Shown here piece by piece: positions 1-9,921 of a stretch of DNA of 64,000 nucleotides. A program made the translations under genes and the position numbers. Position 1 is the first letter of the stretch. The number at the start of each line of letters is the position of its first letter. The notes beneath the pieces were generated by a model. The model worked only from the letters and a program-made list of their open reading frames with translations. It had not been told where the DNA came from and did not search any database. The stretch spans positions 4,774,001-4,838,000 of the forward strand of contig OX442322.1 of NCBI GenBank assembly GCA_949358305.1. The letters run 5' to 3'. The DNA comes from Strigamia acuminata. Its lineage: Eukaryota > Arthropoda > Chilopoda > Geophilomorpha > Linotaeniidae.

Positions 1-330
1 CACAATTCCAAACGGCAAACGCAAAAATCGATACCGACCCCATGGCGTATTAACTACCAAATACATCGACGTGCGCTTGGTTACTTTTACTTGCCAATAT
101 CCATGCCTGAGATCGAATTTCGCAAAATACTTAGGCTTTTTTAATTTTGGCTTCACCGCCTCGAATGTTTTGAGCGGGTAATGTCGCCGTTTGATATGTC
201 TATTTAAATCCGTCGAATCCATACATAACCGGATTTTCTTCCCTCTCTGGACAGTGACCAACGGACTGACCGCCGGTGTCGGCTCCGAAACAGGCTCTAT
301 GACACCCATTTTCTCCATAGCGTGCAGAGG
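1..330 (-). pseudogene. Gypsy-type reverse transcriptase fragment, cut by window edge
   Basis: Read on the minus strand this stretch is one open frame that runs off the window start. It encodes the N-terminal half of a Ty3/Gypsy reverse transcriptase. Visible motifs are ME-KMGVIEPV, RLCMDSTDLNRHIKRRHYPL (RT motif with the R-L-C-x-D core) and KFDLRHGYWQV, whose Asp is the first catalytic residue of the RT palm, followed by LRLPFGIV. The YxDD box would lie outside the window. Upstream the frame reads without a break into a tRNA-iMet primer-binding site and a Copia-type LTR, which is not a natural Gypsy arrangement. The fragment is therefore the product of a deletion or recombination junction. 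No protease or Gag precedes it, so it is a remnant. Confidence 0.85.
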
Positions 331-334
331 ATTA

Positions 335-352
335 AACCATCCTCTGCTACCA
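335..352 (-). other. Primer-binding site, tRNA-iMet 3' end
   Basis: The plus strand reads AACCATCCTCTGCTACCA, which I recognise as the 3' end of eukaryotic initiator tRNA-Met including CCA. On the minus strand it is the primer-binding site next to the LTR at 355-900. The same 18 bases occur beside the LTRs of CopD (44631 and 54179) and CopJ (60389). The start of the Gypsy RT fragment forms a perfect 9-bp inverted repeat with this site (324-332 and 339-347). Confidence 0.8.
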
Positions 353-354
353 AT

Positions 355-900
355 TGCAGGTCGGTAGCAGAGGAAAACGACCAAAATTGCTCGAAATATC
401 GAGCGAAACGTGACGAAAATGTTCGCAAATGCGTCGCACTACTCGTGCGAACGTGTGGGCGACGTCGAGGTCGGAAAATAAACGAAACGGCAGCGATATT
501 CGCTTATATGCCGTGGGAAATAATAAATGAATGCTTAAAAGCATAAAATAAGTTTAATATAACGAAAATACTCACTAATGTAGAGTTTATAGAGTTGAAA
601 AGGATGGGCGAGAGCCAAAACAATGGTCGCCGCCATCTTGGAAGGTGATAAGTGTACAGAAACGACACCTAGTGTCGTAAAGTGGCGTTATGGAATTGAA
701 AATTCCATAAAGCTTAACAAAAGATTAGAAGCAGCATGATACCTCATGCATAAATACAATAATAGATTGTAAATACTTTGAAATGATATAAACGATCAAA
801 TATGAATAAACATCGGGGTAAATAAGCGAATATAATAAATCAGGAGGTCGTAATGTGATTCTATATCACATCGATAATGTCATGGTCCCATAGACCAACA
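355..900 (-). repeat. Copia LTR (5' type), 546 bp, of a deleted element
   Basis: In minus orientation it starts TGTTGGTCTATGGGACCATG at 900 and ends CA at 355, with a tRNA-iMet primer-binding site two bases further on. It is related to the CopH 3' LTR at 9189-9705, which starts TGTTGGTCTAAAGACCATG. The two share segments such as GCTTATATGC and the CGCCATCTTGG motif (here at 630-640). Its terminal part contains CCTCTGCTACC, a sense copy of the tRNA 3' end. The interior of the element is gone and is replaced by a Gypsy RT fragment. Confidence 0.75.
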
Positions 901-1002
901 AAAACGTCATCTTGGAACGAAAGCTTATCGACCATACCCGATGTCCAGCACGGCCAAGTGGCGTCGACATGCTCGTAAAGAAATTTCTGGGGAGATGTTA
1001 GA
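901..1002. other. Unassigned spacer
   Basis: This short flank lies between the Copia LTR ending at 900 and the LTR-like unit starting at 1003. I see no ORF or repeat in it. Confidence 0.3.
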
Positions 1003-1319
1003 TGTTGAACCGGATTAATTAATAAAACTATTTGTAAATTTATATTTATTGCGAAATAATTGAAACCATGTACACATATCTTTTATCGGATTGTAATAAT
1101 GAAACGTTTGTTGATAGTACGTGATATTGTAGAAATTCAGAACTTAAAATGAATTAGCGATGTAAACATATAACGACGTTCTCTTGTAGAAAACAAACAG
1201 TTTTAAATACTCAAAATCAGTGTTGTCAATTACACAAGTATCGTTTGTATCAAAGTGCAAATAAACAAGATAAATTACCGTGCAACGAGTTCAGTCTTTG
1301 ATTAACTCCGGATTCAACA
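1003..1319 (+). repeat. LTR-like unit with inverted ends, next to Cop1 leader
   Basis: The unit starts TGTTGAACCGGATTAAT and ends ATTAACTCCGGATTCAACA, so its ends are imperfect inverted repeats with the usual TG...CA termini. It lies directly upstream of the Cop1 leader, where a 5' LTR is expected. However, its sequence does not match the Cop1 3' LTR at 6230-6521, and no target duplication is visible. It may be the 5' LTR of a chimeric element, or an unrelated solo LTR beside a 5'-truncated Cop1. Confidence 0.45.
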
Positions 1320-1759
1320 CCATCAACCACACGTGAAGTGTGAACGGGAATCGAAGATAACGCAAGCAGAGGAAAAGAATTTCAAACACAACAGAAACGA
1401 GCTGGAAATTATTGGACAATTTTGTGAACATTTTGTGGAATTAAGACGACACGACAGAGACTCGAGGAGAACACACAATAGTGAGCTGCAACAGTGTAAT
1501 TCGGCGAGAAATACAACGGGAAAACACCTCGAAGACGTCATTCTTGAATACATTTGTTGAATTTATGCATTTAGTATTGTTTAGCTTGAACAAATCATGT
1601 ACCAGTCGCAATTATTTGTTACTAGCTTTAGATACTAACATAATTTTAAGAGCGAACTAACATCACAACTTTGCACTTTGTTGTGATTATCTAGTACTAA
1701 GAGTGTTTTTGGGGAAATTGTGTGTGCGCTGGTTGACAAGTTAGTGCTTCTAAAACACA
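1320..1759 (+). other. Cop1 untranslated leader
   Basis: About 440 bp separate the LTR-like unit from the Gag start codon. No canonical TGG-type primer-binding site is visible directly after 1319. The short open frames here show no recognisable domain. Confidence 0.4.
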
Positions 1760-2632
1760 ATGGATTTGGACAAACCGGAAAGAAAAGTGACATTGCTAAA
1801 CAGGACAAATTACGAAACGTGGAAACAGCAAATAAAGGTTTTGCTGATGCACCACGGCTGCTGGGCTTTCATGGATGGTTCGGAAGAAGCTTTAGCACCT
1901 GGAGCGTCATGGCGTGATCGTTCCGACTATAAACTGAGGAAAGGAAGGGCTTTTAGCCTAATTTATTATTTCATAGAAGAACAATACCACGAGTTGTTAA
2001 GTGGAATAGAAGATGCAAAGAAGGCGTGGGATACACTAAAGGCGAACTTTGAACCGGTCTCACGTGCACGAATTATACGTTTACTGGACAAATTTTTCAG
2101 CCTGAAATTCGATCCGACGACGGAAACAATTGGTGTTTTCGCCGCGAAAATGAGGAATGCCGCGAAGAAACTCACCAATGTCAAACATCAACTGGATAAT
2201 TTGTACCAAGCATTCCAATTAATCCGGTATCTGCCACAGGAATATCAGTCGATTGTCCAAGCCATATATAGATGGGACGACGTGAATTTCACATTGGAAA
2301 AGGTTGAAGCGGAACTGGCTGCTGAAGAAGGCAGACTCGCACAACAAAGGAGAGACTCTGGCCAAGGACCGATTGTGGACGCGTTCAGCACTGGACCGGG
2401 CTCTACCAACACTAAAACTAATGATAATTTGTCGAAAGCCCAGCAACAGAGCAATAACCAAAGCAATAAGGCGAATTATACTGGACAAAGAGGCGGCAAA
2501 TCGAATTATCGAGGCGGCCGAAACACAAGAGGAAATTTTAGAGGGAACACGATCGGATCAACGGGACGGGGGCCGTGTTTTCGTTGTAACCAACACCGAC
2601 ATTGGGCCAAGGATTGCACAGTCCAATTCTAA
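1760..2632 (+). CDS. gag: Copia Gag polyprotein (Cop1)
   Basis: This 290-residue protein forms the capsid and nucleocapsid of the virus-like particle. The N-terminus has the usual Copia Gag start, LNRTNYETWKQQIKVLL, followed by the helical capsid region through about residue 190. A Gln/Asn/Gly-rich basic linker with RGG-like repeats (RGGKSNYRGGRNTRG) follows. It ends in a single zinc knuckle, CFRCNQHRHWAKDC (CX2CX4HX4C), which binds genomic RNA. The TAA stop lies just after the knuckle and the downstream protease continues in the same frame. The stop could be a natural Gag terminator read through at low rate or a mutation. I favour mutation, because two more in-frame stops follow. Confidence 0.85.
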   Translation: MDLDKPERKVTLLNRTNYETWKQQIKVLLMHHGCWAFMDGSEEALAPGASWRDRSDYKLRKGRAFSLIYYFIEEQYHELLSGIEDAKKAWDTLKANFEPVSRARIIRLLDKFFSLKFDPTTETIGVFAAKMRNAAKKLTNVKHQLDNLYQAFQLIRYLPQEYQSIVQAIYRWDDVNFTLEKVEAELAAEEGRLAQQRRDSGQGPIVDAFSTGPGSTNTKTNDNLSKAQQQSNNQSNKANYTGQRGGKSNYRGGRNTRGNFRGNTIGSTGRGPCFRCNQHRHWAKDCTVQF

Positions 2633-4264
2633 TTGGCGCCAAACAACAATATGAAGACGAATACGGTGGAGGAACTTGACTCCAACATGCTGGATGTCGG
2701 ATTCCTTACGGAATTGTGCAACGAGGAGATGTTGCAGTGCAGTGGAGCAAACAATTGCTGGATTTACGACACGGGAGCCACTGGACACTTTTGTAAAGAC
2801 AGAGCTCAGTTCCACAATTTCAAGGAAACAACTGGAACGATAAGTCAAGCAGACAAGAAAACACTAATCCAGATTCAAGGAGTTTGAGATGTCTGCATTA
2901 TGTGTCTGGTTGGGAATGAAACAATTCCCATTACGCTGAAAAGGGTCTATTATGCACCGGATCTGCGAAGGAACTTGTTGTCGGGGCCGTGCATTGACGA
3001 AGCAAGATGCAGAGTCGCAATTGGTTCGGGTTTAGTGAAAATCTACGACCCACAATGGAAAAGACAATTAATGGAGGGCATAAGGAAGGACAGACTCTAT
3101 TATATTCGAATCAGCGACGAAAAACCCGACATTGACAAACTGAGGCAAAAAGAAAAGAACAAAGCCAACATTAGTAAAGAGAAGAAACAACAAACTGTTG
3201 GATCAAGCAGGAGTGCTTCCAATCCAGAAGAGGCTAGACTTTGGCACGAACGACTAGGCCATATCCATTTTCCCAGCGTACAACAAATAAGCAAAATGGA
3301 TGCAGTAATTGGATTGCCCGTGCTGGATGTGCCCATCACACAATGCGATGTGTGTGATTTGGCAAAGAAGAAATCAGTTCCACACAAACCTTTGCCGGGA
3401 ATTAGATCGAAGGAACCGCTGGAACTTTTACACATGGATGTGTGCGGAGCCTTTGGAACCCCAACACTATCAGGAATTAGGTATTTCCTCACCATTACGG
3501 ATGATTATTTGCGATATTTAATGGTATACTTGATGAAACAAAAGGATGAAGTATTTGAATTGTTTAAGAAGCACGTGAAACGAATCGAGCGGCTACTTGG
3601 CAAATCGATTTTAGCCATACGAACAGATAATGGAATGGAGTTCTGTTCCAACAAATTCGGATTGTACCTTGAGGAGCAAGGAATTGCGCACGAAAGAACA
3701 AATGTGTATACTCCAGTCCAAAATGGAGTTTCGGAAAGATTAAACCAAACTTTGGCGAATGGAATGCGAGCTCTTGTGTACGATGCACAATTAGAACACC
3801 GGTTTTGGGGTGAAGCGATTCTAACATTCAACTACCTCAGGAATAGGATTGCGAAGTTGAATTCTGACAAGACGCCAATGGAACTATATTATGGTCGCAA
3901 ACTGTCATTCAGACATTTAAGAAAATTTGGAAGTCTATGCTTTGTGCAAAAGAAAGTACGAGACGGAAAGATAGATAACAAGGGTCTACATGGAATTATG
4001 CTTGGGTATTCGAGGATCACAAAAGGATACAGGATTTGGCTGCTGGAATTTTCGAAGGTCATCGAAACCAGCGATGTGAAATTCGTTAAAAGCAGGCGCG
4101 GAGTTGAAGGCGTGCTGGGCCTACCGGAGAAATACACCACATACATTGACAATCTGAATGACAATTTGGAGGATGATGATCGCCAATATTACTCCGTTGA
4201 AGATGTCAGGCCACCGCTACTCCCGCCACAACCAATCAAGAAAAGAGAAGATCCAGAACTGTAA
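2633..4264 (+). pseudogene. pol: Copia protease and integrase region (Cop1), with in-frame stops
   Basis: This segment continues the Gag frame and is closed by TGA at 2885-2887 and TAA at 4262-4264. The protease active site is seen as CWIYDTGATGHFCKD. After the first stop come the conserved VYYAPDLRRNLLSG block and the GAG-pre-integrase motif LWHERLGHIHFP, with CDVCDLAKKK completing the HHCC zinc site. The integrase core has all three acidic residues: LLHMDVCG, IRTDNGMEF and GVSERLNQT. The integrase C-terminal block (FRHLRKFGSLCFV, GIMLGYS, GYRIW) is also present. Each stop is a single codon in an otherwise open frame, so the copy is dead but young enough to read. Confidence 0.9.
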
Positions 4265-6211
4265 CTGCCTCCAGTTAAACTGAAGTTTAGGTTGCCGGAA
4301 GAGAAACTGCAACCACATTTGCCAGGAGTGAAGCTCCCGAACGTTTTGCCACAACCTGGACAAGCACTTTTGAATCCAGTTGCAACAATAGCTGCACTCG
4401 TTTGGAAGAAAACGGAAAAGAGCCGACCAACTGGACATAAAGATTATGAATACACAATAGAAGGATACGATAAGCCTAAATTACGGTTGATACCGGATGT
4501 GAAACGTTATTGTGCGGATCATAATCTACGTGTGCCAGAACACCTTTTTGACGACAAAAGGAAAAAGAAGTCTTCTGAGTCGAATACGACAATGGATGAT
4601 TTAATCCCCGACCTAGAAGCAAATCACTTAGAAGTTTACATTCCTACACGCTTTGAACAGATAGCCACTCTACCTGAGAAGGAAGAATGGAATCACGCAA
4701 TGTGCGACGAAATCGACACGATGCATGAACGCGAAGTATGGGAATTGGTACCACCGCCACCCGACACGAAGATAATTGGGTGCAAATGGATTTATACAGT
4801 TAAGCCAAATGACAAAGAAGTCACAAAATATAAAGCGAGACTTGTGGGGCAGGGCTTTTCACAAATCTATGGCGACTCATATGAGGAAACTTTCTTACCT
4901 GTGGTGGACTTTTCGATCGTTTGCTTCATGTTTACGCTACTAGTTTGCATGTTGAAGTGGTCTTACGTTCAGGCGGATGTGAAGTGCGCCTACCTTTACG
5001 CGAAACTACACAAAACGATATACATGCGTCAACCGAAAGGTTTTATTGCTGAAGGGAAAGAAAACTACGTTTGCAAACTCCTTAGAGCCATATACAGATT
5101 ACATCAATCAGGGAGAGAATGGGGCATAGAATTGGAAGACACCCTATTGAAACTCGAATTGGAGCATGTAAATTGGTGTAATTGTGTCTATAAATTTGGA
5201 AACGTTGCGTATTTAATTGTGTACGTTGATGACATCGTCGTTTTTGGCAAACAACTTGAAGACGCAATGAACATACTCAACATGATAAAGACTCAATTCG
5301 ATCTTGTGATTTTAGGACAGACAAAGAAGCTATTAGGAGTCGAATTCTACTCATATAATCGACAAATGGTTCTACACCAGAGGTCATACGTCGATAAACT
5401 CTTGCTGAGATTTAAAAATGATCTGGAACCAGTGAAGATCAGGTCACAGCCAATGACCAAATCAACCGTACTCACCAAACAGGAATGTCCGAACACATTA
5501 GAAGATTTCAAAGGGATGGAAGGAATACCTTATCCAAGTCTACTCGGGTGTTTTGCTTTCACTGCATCGCGTACGAGACCAGACATGACATATGCCGTCA
5601 ATATCTTGAGTCAATTCCAATCCAATCCAGGATGGGATCACTGGATCGTACTGCTGGACTTACTGAGTTATCTACGGACGACGAAAAATTTTGGTTTGAT
5701 GTTATTTCCAAACGATCGAGTTGAAGTCATCGGCTACAGTAACTCAGATTATGCCAATAACAGAGATGATCGCATTTCCGTAGGAGGAACTCTTGTAACT
5801 TTGGGAAGTGCACCCATTTATTGGAGGACCTTCAAGCAACGAAATGTAACGCTGTCGACCATGGAAGCAGAATATGTGGCCCTCACAGAGACAGTGAAGG
5901 ACTACATATGGATCGTCAGAGTTTTGCACGAGATCGTTCCCGACTTAGCGGACAAGTTCTACCATCGTGTTTTCTGTGACAATATCTCAACCGTCGATTT
6001 CACGAAGTCTTGTGTTGAGAACCGAAAAACAAAACATATAGACATTCGCTACCACTTTATACGGAAACTTGTCAAAAAGGACAATCTCCACATTGTGCAT
6101 GTAGGCACAAAGTGCAATTTTGCTAATATTTTCACTAAGTCTGTCGATAAGACAGATCTTATACAGTTCTGCAATTGTTTTCTGGTCGATATTGATTCTT
6201 TACGCACTTGA
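4265..6211 (+). pseudogene. pol: Copia RT and RNase H with MBD-like segment (Cop1)
   Basis: The frame continues from the integrase. Nucleotides 4397-4555 encode VWKKTEKSRPTGHKDYEY, then KLRLIPDVKRYC and LFDDK. This segment aligns with the MBD-like domain of CopJ and CopG and sits between integrase and RT. RT motifs follow: IGCKWIYTVKPN, ARLVGQGFSQ, DVKCAYLYAKL and the catalytic box YVDDIVV (about 5222-5242). RNase H has STMEAEYVAL and CDNISTVDF and ends NFANIFTKSVDKTDL, the usual Copia C-terminus. The first RNase H acidic position reads YSNSDYA where YxDxDW is usual, so it may be inactive. The stop is directly followed by the polypurine tract. Confidence 0.88.
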
Positions 6212-6215
6212 TTAT

Positions 6216-6229
6216 ACGAGGGGGCCGAT
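6216..6229 (+). other. Polypurine tract of Cop1
   Basis: CGAGGGGGCCGAT lies between the RNase H stop codon and the TG of the 3' LTR. It is the usual plus-strand primer position. Confidence 0.75.
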
Positions 6230-6521
6230 TGTTGGGTTATTGCACATATTACTTACTGTATATTTATGTCGTATCATCAAGTGGTGTTATACTCTCTGTT
6301 TATTATGTTCTTGTTTGTGTTTACATTTACTATTACGAGTGTTTGTATTTTCTCACATATAACTTATGTATTATGCCTATAGGTGGCTCTGTATACTTTG
6401 GGAGTCACATGACTTGGGAATAAACTGACAATCTATGTCTTGGTTCACACCTGTAAACACCTGGCTCTTTATTTACTCACTTGGACATTTTCCACACCAC
6501 TGCAAACAAATACAACTCACA
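6230..6521 (+). repeat. 3' LTR of Cop1
   Basis: It starts TGTTGGGTTATTGCAC immediately after a polypurine tract and ends near ACAACTCACA, about 292 bp. AATAAA at about 6420 could serve as a polyadenylation signal. The right boundary is uncertain by a few bases. No matching 5' copy is present upstream of Gag. Confidence 0.65.
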
Positions 6522-8244
6522 CAAATTAGGAGCTGTTTTTAACAGCCACTAGATGGCGCGATTACGTTTCAGCGGTAAATTCGAATTACGAGTTAAAGAA
6601 ACTAGTAAATAAATATAAGAATATATTTATTAGAATGAAACAACACTTTATTAGTATTAATATAAATATATATTAATGATTATTATTCACAATAACTAAT
6701 GATTAGAATCTCCAGTTCGGCAGAAAAGGAGATTTAGCCATCAATCGATCAACCGACCGATTGATTGGTGGAACCCATTTCCGGTCCTGGGTATCCAGTT
6801 CCGGTTGTTGTGAGAATTAGCATAATGCTCCTCCGTATCCACTTCCGGTAATACAGGATTGGAGGGGTTCGTGGAACCCATGTTCCAATTGGATGACTGG
6901 TTTAATCCTTAATCCAGTCAGGTTATATAAACCCGAACAACAGGCCATTTTGCGGCTCTGTTTGATTATTTCTGTTTGGTATTATTACTTAAGAAATATG
7001 ATTCGTTGTCCACTAAAAAACCACTTGGTTCTTTGCTGATTTATTCACAAAGAACCGCGGCATGATTCTACCGAATCATGTCACTCCGGCAATTGAAGCC
7101 GACGTATTGGATAATTATGTAGCATAACTGTTTCAATTTACGGTCTCGCCGAAGAGAACCCGCTTTCTATGCAACTCAGTATCCTCCGGGCAGGTCCAAG
7201 TGGTCATTTTCGGTATGAACACATTCTGTAACCGTCAGTAAGCACTGGTATTGTTGAGAGTTGGTTCCATCGCCTGATGGTGTCAAAGTAGTCTGATTTA
7301 CAGTAACCACGAGTAGCACCAAGTGTTTGGTAAACTAATTTCTCTTGGTATTCGGTGCCAAAGCAGTCAGTCTGTTATTAGTACCGCAAAAGACTAAACT
7401 GCTGTGCGGAGCCGCGAGCTATCGACTCCAGTGGAGTAGTGTCTTCAATCGCTAGACGAACGACCGCGCTTGATACCGTTCTGCTTGGCAAGGCGTTTTC
7501 TATCGATGGCAACTGTGTGATTGCAACGGGAAGCTTAATATTTATCTTTACCAATTTGTACAGCAAAGCTTAACTTGAATACAAGTTAAGCAAATAAGTC
7601 AGAAGACTTGATTATATTTCCAATTGTACTCAATGTAACAAATAAAGTTGACAACAACTTACCGGCAAAATATCTAACATAAACTCACAACCAATATGAA
7701 TTAAATATAATTCATCAACGGGACTATTGATAAGTAAATGAATACATTTACTTACACCAATATCCAACCTAAGTTTTGGCGGTGCACATGAGTCAACCGC
7801 ACCTCTCAGATCTCTCGATTCATCGACGTGCGATGATTTACACAAGCGAACCAAGGAACCAGCGAAGCCGTATCGGACTCCAGGACCCAGCCATCCGGCT
7901 TAGATGACATCTATAACCCGGTCGAGCGATGGGGAAACCGCTCCCCTATTCCAGACACATAATGATGTTATTTAGGGCCAATTAGCCAATTCTTTGTATA
8001 GTTTAAATAGTCAGTTAACTTGCCAAATGTCGGCATTAGTCTTATGTATAATTTAGTCCCGATTCTATTGTTTACCAACAATAAACTGTCACGTAGTGAT
8101 AATTCTGTTTTGTCTTGTATTTATCTCGTATTATATTCACTGTCTTTTTATTGCGATCTATTCCCGGTACCATTGTTAAATGGGAGTTGTGGTCGTCACC
8201 GTCACACAGTCCAGTCAAGTTTACTGCCGCAAGTAAATACAGCT
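6522..8244. other. Unassigned sequence, possible old LTR
   Basis: No convincing coding region is present in these 1.7 kb, only short open frames. AT-rich sequence near 6600-6700 is followed by three TTCCGG repeats and a TATATAA box at 6924-6930, with AATAAA near 8080. This could be a degraded LTR or another non-coding repeat. I could not match it to any other part of the window. Confidence 0.35.
6776..6932 (+). promoter_or_regulatory. Possible promoter: three TTCCGG sites upstream of a TATA box
   Basis: CATTTCCGGTCC (6776), CCAGTTCCGGTTG (6795) and CCACTTCCGGTAA (6839) are spaced repeats. The third is a good ETS-type site (ACTTCCGG). They are followed 75-150 bp later by GGTTATATAAACC (6921-6933). 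Function is inferred only from motif content. Confidence 0.3.
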
Positions 8245-8844
8245 TGTCGCGCTCAACTCGGTCTATTGCTGATACGTGGTATGAGTCACTCTCTAATCTC
8301 GCAATACCGCTTTAATCAAGCGGTTACCCAAATAATGTAACACGGCAAACAATGTAAAATGGTAAATATAATAAATGTATTTATTATACGGGAATGTACA
8401 GTTAAAAGGGATAAAATATGTAAAGGGATAAAAAGGTAGGGTGTGTAAAGGATGGCGGGAAACTGGTCGAGGTCGTCCTTTGTTGGCGCTCTGGATCCAA
8501 GATGGCGTCCGCGTGGCAACGTGGTGTCGTCTTGGGCCGGCGTGGCAATGAATGGCGTCCTCGTCTCACGTTTCGTGGTCGGTCCTTCGGGCTCACGCTG
8601 GTCAGGCGCAAGTGAATGCCTAAAAGGTCTTACTTCTGGTCTGTTGTCTAGGTTTTAGGGTTTTGTGTAGGTGTCCGGCGATCACACAGCGGCGGACGCT
8701 TGGTGGTTCCCGGCGATACACACAGCGGCGGGAACGCTCGTCGTGGTTACTGCAATTTAGGCTTGTGCGACCGTTTGTCTGCACAACTCGCTAAATTGGA
8801 GTACGTTTACTATTTCTAGCTGGCTTGCTAAAATAGTGTGGTAA
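8245..8844 (-). repeat. Truncated 3' LTR of GypC
   Basis: It begins TGTCGCGCTCAACTC like the GypA LTR. It keeps the same blocks in the same order, including CCAAGATGGCGTCC (8497-8510), the GGCGATCACACAGCGGCGG repeats and GCTAAAATAGTGTGGTAATCTT. At about 8844 it jumps directly into ORF3 coding sequence. The roughly 390 bp of LTR distal part plus the polypurine tract and ORF3 3' end, present in GypA, are therefore deleted. Confidence 0.8.
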
Positions 8845-9188
8845 TCTTCGGAACTACCGCCTGTTGGACAGTCTCTTCCCGCGCTTGCTGGGCTGCGGGA
8901 GGCGTCAGGCTCTGGCGAGCGGCGGACATCGTTGGTGGCGTCCGACACAACAAGCGTCTTGGCTTACCCGCCGCATTTGATAGGACGGGTGTCTGTGGTG
9001 CTGCCGCTGGTGGCATCGGTGGCGGCGGCGGCGGTGGAGTTGGGGCTCCACGTGAAGCAGTCGAAGAGGCGGCGTCGCTCTCCATCGGCTCTTCACTCGT
9101 GACCATCATCGCGCACGGCTGCGTTGATGGTGTCGGCGCCCACGTGGTAACGGCGTGGCGGAAGTATAGCCGAGTAATAGCGCAGATT
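8845..9188 (-). pseudogene. GypC ORF3 remnant (proline-rich C-proximal part)
   Basis: The minus-strand frame reads LYFRHAVTTWAP, a proline run, then NAAGKPRRLLCRTPPTMSAARQ. It corresponds to GypA ORF3 around FRYTSATWTA, PPPMPAE and VAGKPKRLLCRTPP. The right edge is cut by the CopH 3' LTR and the left edge is fused to the LTR remnant by a deletion. The conserved C-terminal domain of ORF3 is lost. It is a non-functional relic, useful mainly as proof that GypC flanks CopH on this side. Confidence 0.75.
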
Positions 9189-9705
9189 TGGTGTAAATAC
9201 ACCTGAATGAAGCGTGAAAACGTAAATTGGCGGGTCCGATTATCGGAATTAACCAGACGAAAATGCGCGCAACCTAATGTTGCTTATATGCGCCATAAAC
9301 AAGTGGAAAGCACTTATAAACGTGCTGAATAAGTTGCCAATAATGTAAAACAATAAAACGATATGTTTAATTAATATAATGCTTACAGAAAGTATCCTTT
9401 TCATAGGAAAATGAAGGCAATGCGCACATACACCCGTATGGCGCCATCTTGGATTGGAGATAACAGTGCAGAGTGGCACCTAGTGCCAGAAATTGACATT
9501 GAATATGAACAAATCATTTGATAATAGGACAAATCATATGAGAATATGATAATGGTATGGAATTACATACGAGACAGCGCTAAATTAAAGTTAACATCGA
9601 AAACAATCAAATAATAACTGATATGCGCTGAATATCTAAACATAATGGGAAATCAAGAAGAAATAAAATATATACATCGATAAAAACATGGTCTTTAGAC
9701 CAACA
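9189..9705 (-). repeat. 3' LTR of CopH
   Basis: On the minus strand it starts TGTTGGTCTAAAGACCATG at 9705, directly after the polypurine tract (plus strand AATCCCCTC at 9706-9714). It is related to the LTR at 355-900. The left end near 9189 is approximate and was placed where GypC ORF3 homology stops. It holds the CGCCATCTTGG motif at 9442-9452. Confidence 0.65.
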
Positions 9706-9921
9706 AATCCCCTCTTCGATGGAAATATTTATCAGGGGACGAGATGAACGCATACTGGAATTACAGTTGATAATTAACGAGAAATGAAAATAATAAAGTC
9801 GAATCATCGGGCCGGGTACTGTGATTGAAGAACTCTTCCTTAAGGAAGGCCCGAAAATTCCCTCGAATACTCGATGATCCTCGAAGTCGGGTGAAACTAA
9901 AATAGGAATGTCGCGATTGGA

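Larger units (their letters stand above)
1320..6521 (+). mobile_element. Cop1: decayed Copia retrotransposon
   Basis: This is a Ty1/Copia element with the order leader, Gag, protease, integrase, MBD-like segment, RT, RNase H, polypurine tract, 3' LTR. All coding parts are in one frame over 4.45 kb. The frame is cut by three in-frame stops (TAA at 2630, TGA at 2885, TAA at 4262) and has no obvious frameshift, so decay is by point mutation. The 5' LTR cannot be matched to the 3' LTR, so the left boundary is uncertain. Confidence 0.85.

Noticed and set aside
335-352. tRNA-Met gene or fragment
   Set aside because: Only the 18 bases complementary to the primer end are present, always next to LTRs, with no cloverleaf. 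They are primer-binding sites.
1333-1560. Small ORFs on both strands in the Cop1 leader
   Set aside because: No domain and no homologue elsewhere in the window. Overlapping frames on both strands point to chance.
6776-6932. Host gene promoter
   Set aside because: The TTCCGG cluster and TATA box are not followed by any convincing coding exon. It is kept only as a low-confidence regulatory note, more likely from an old LTR.
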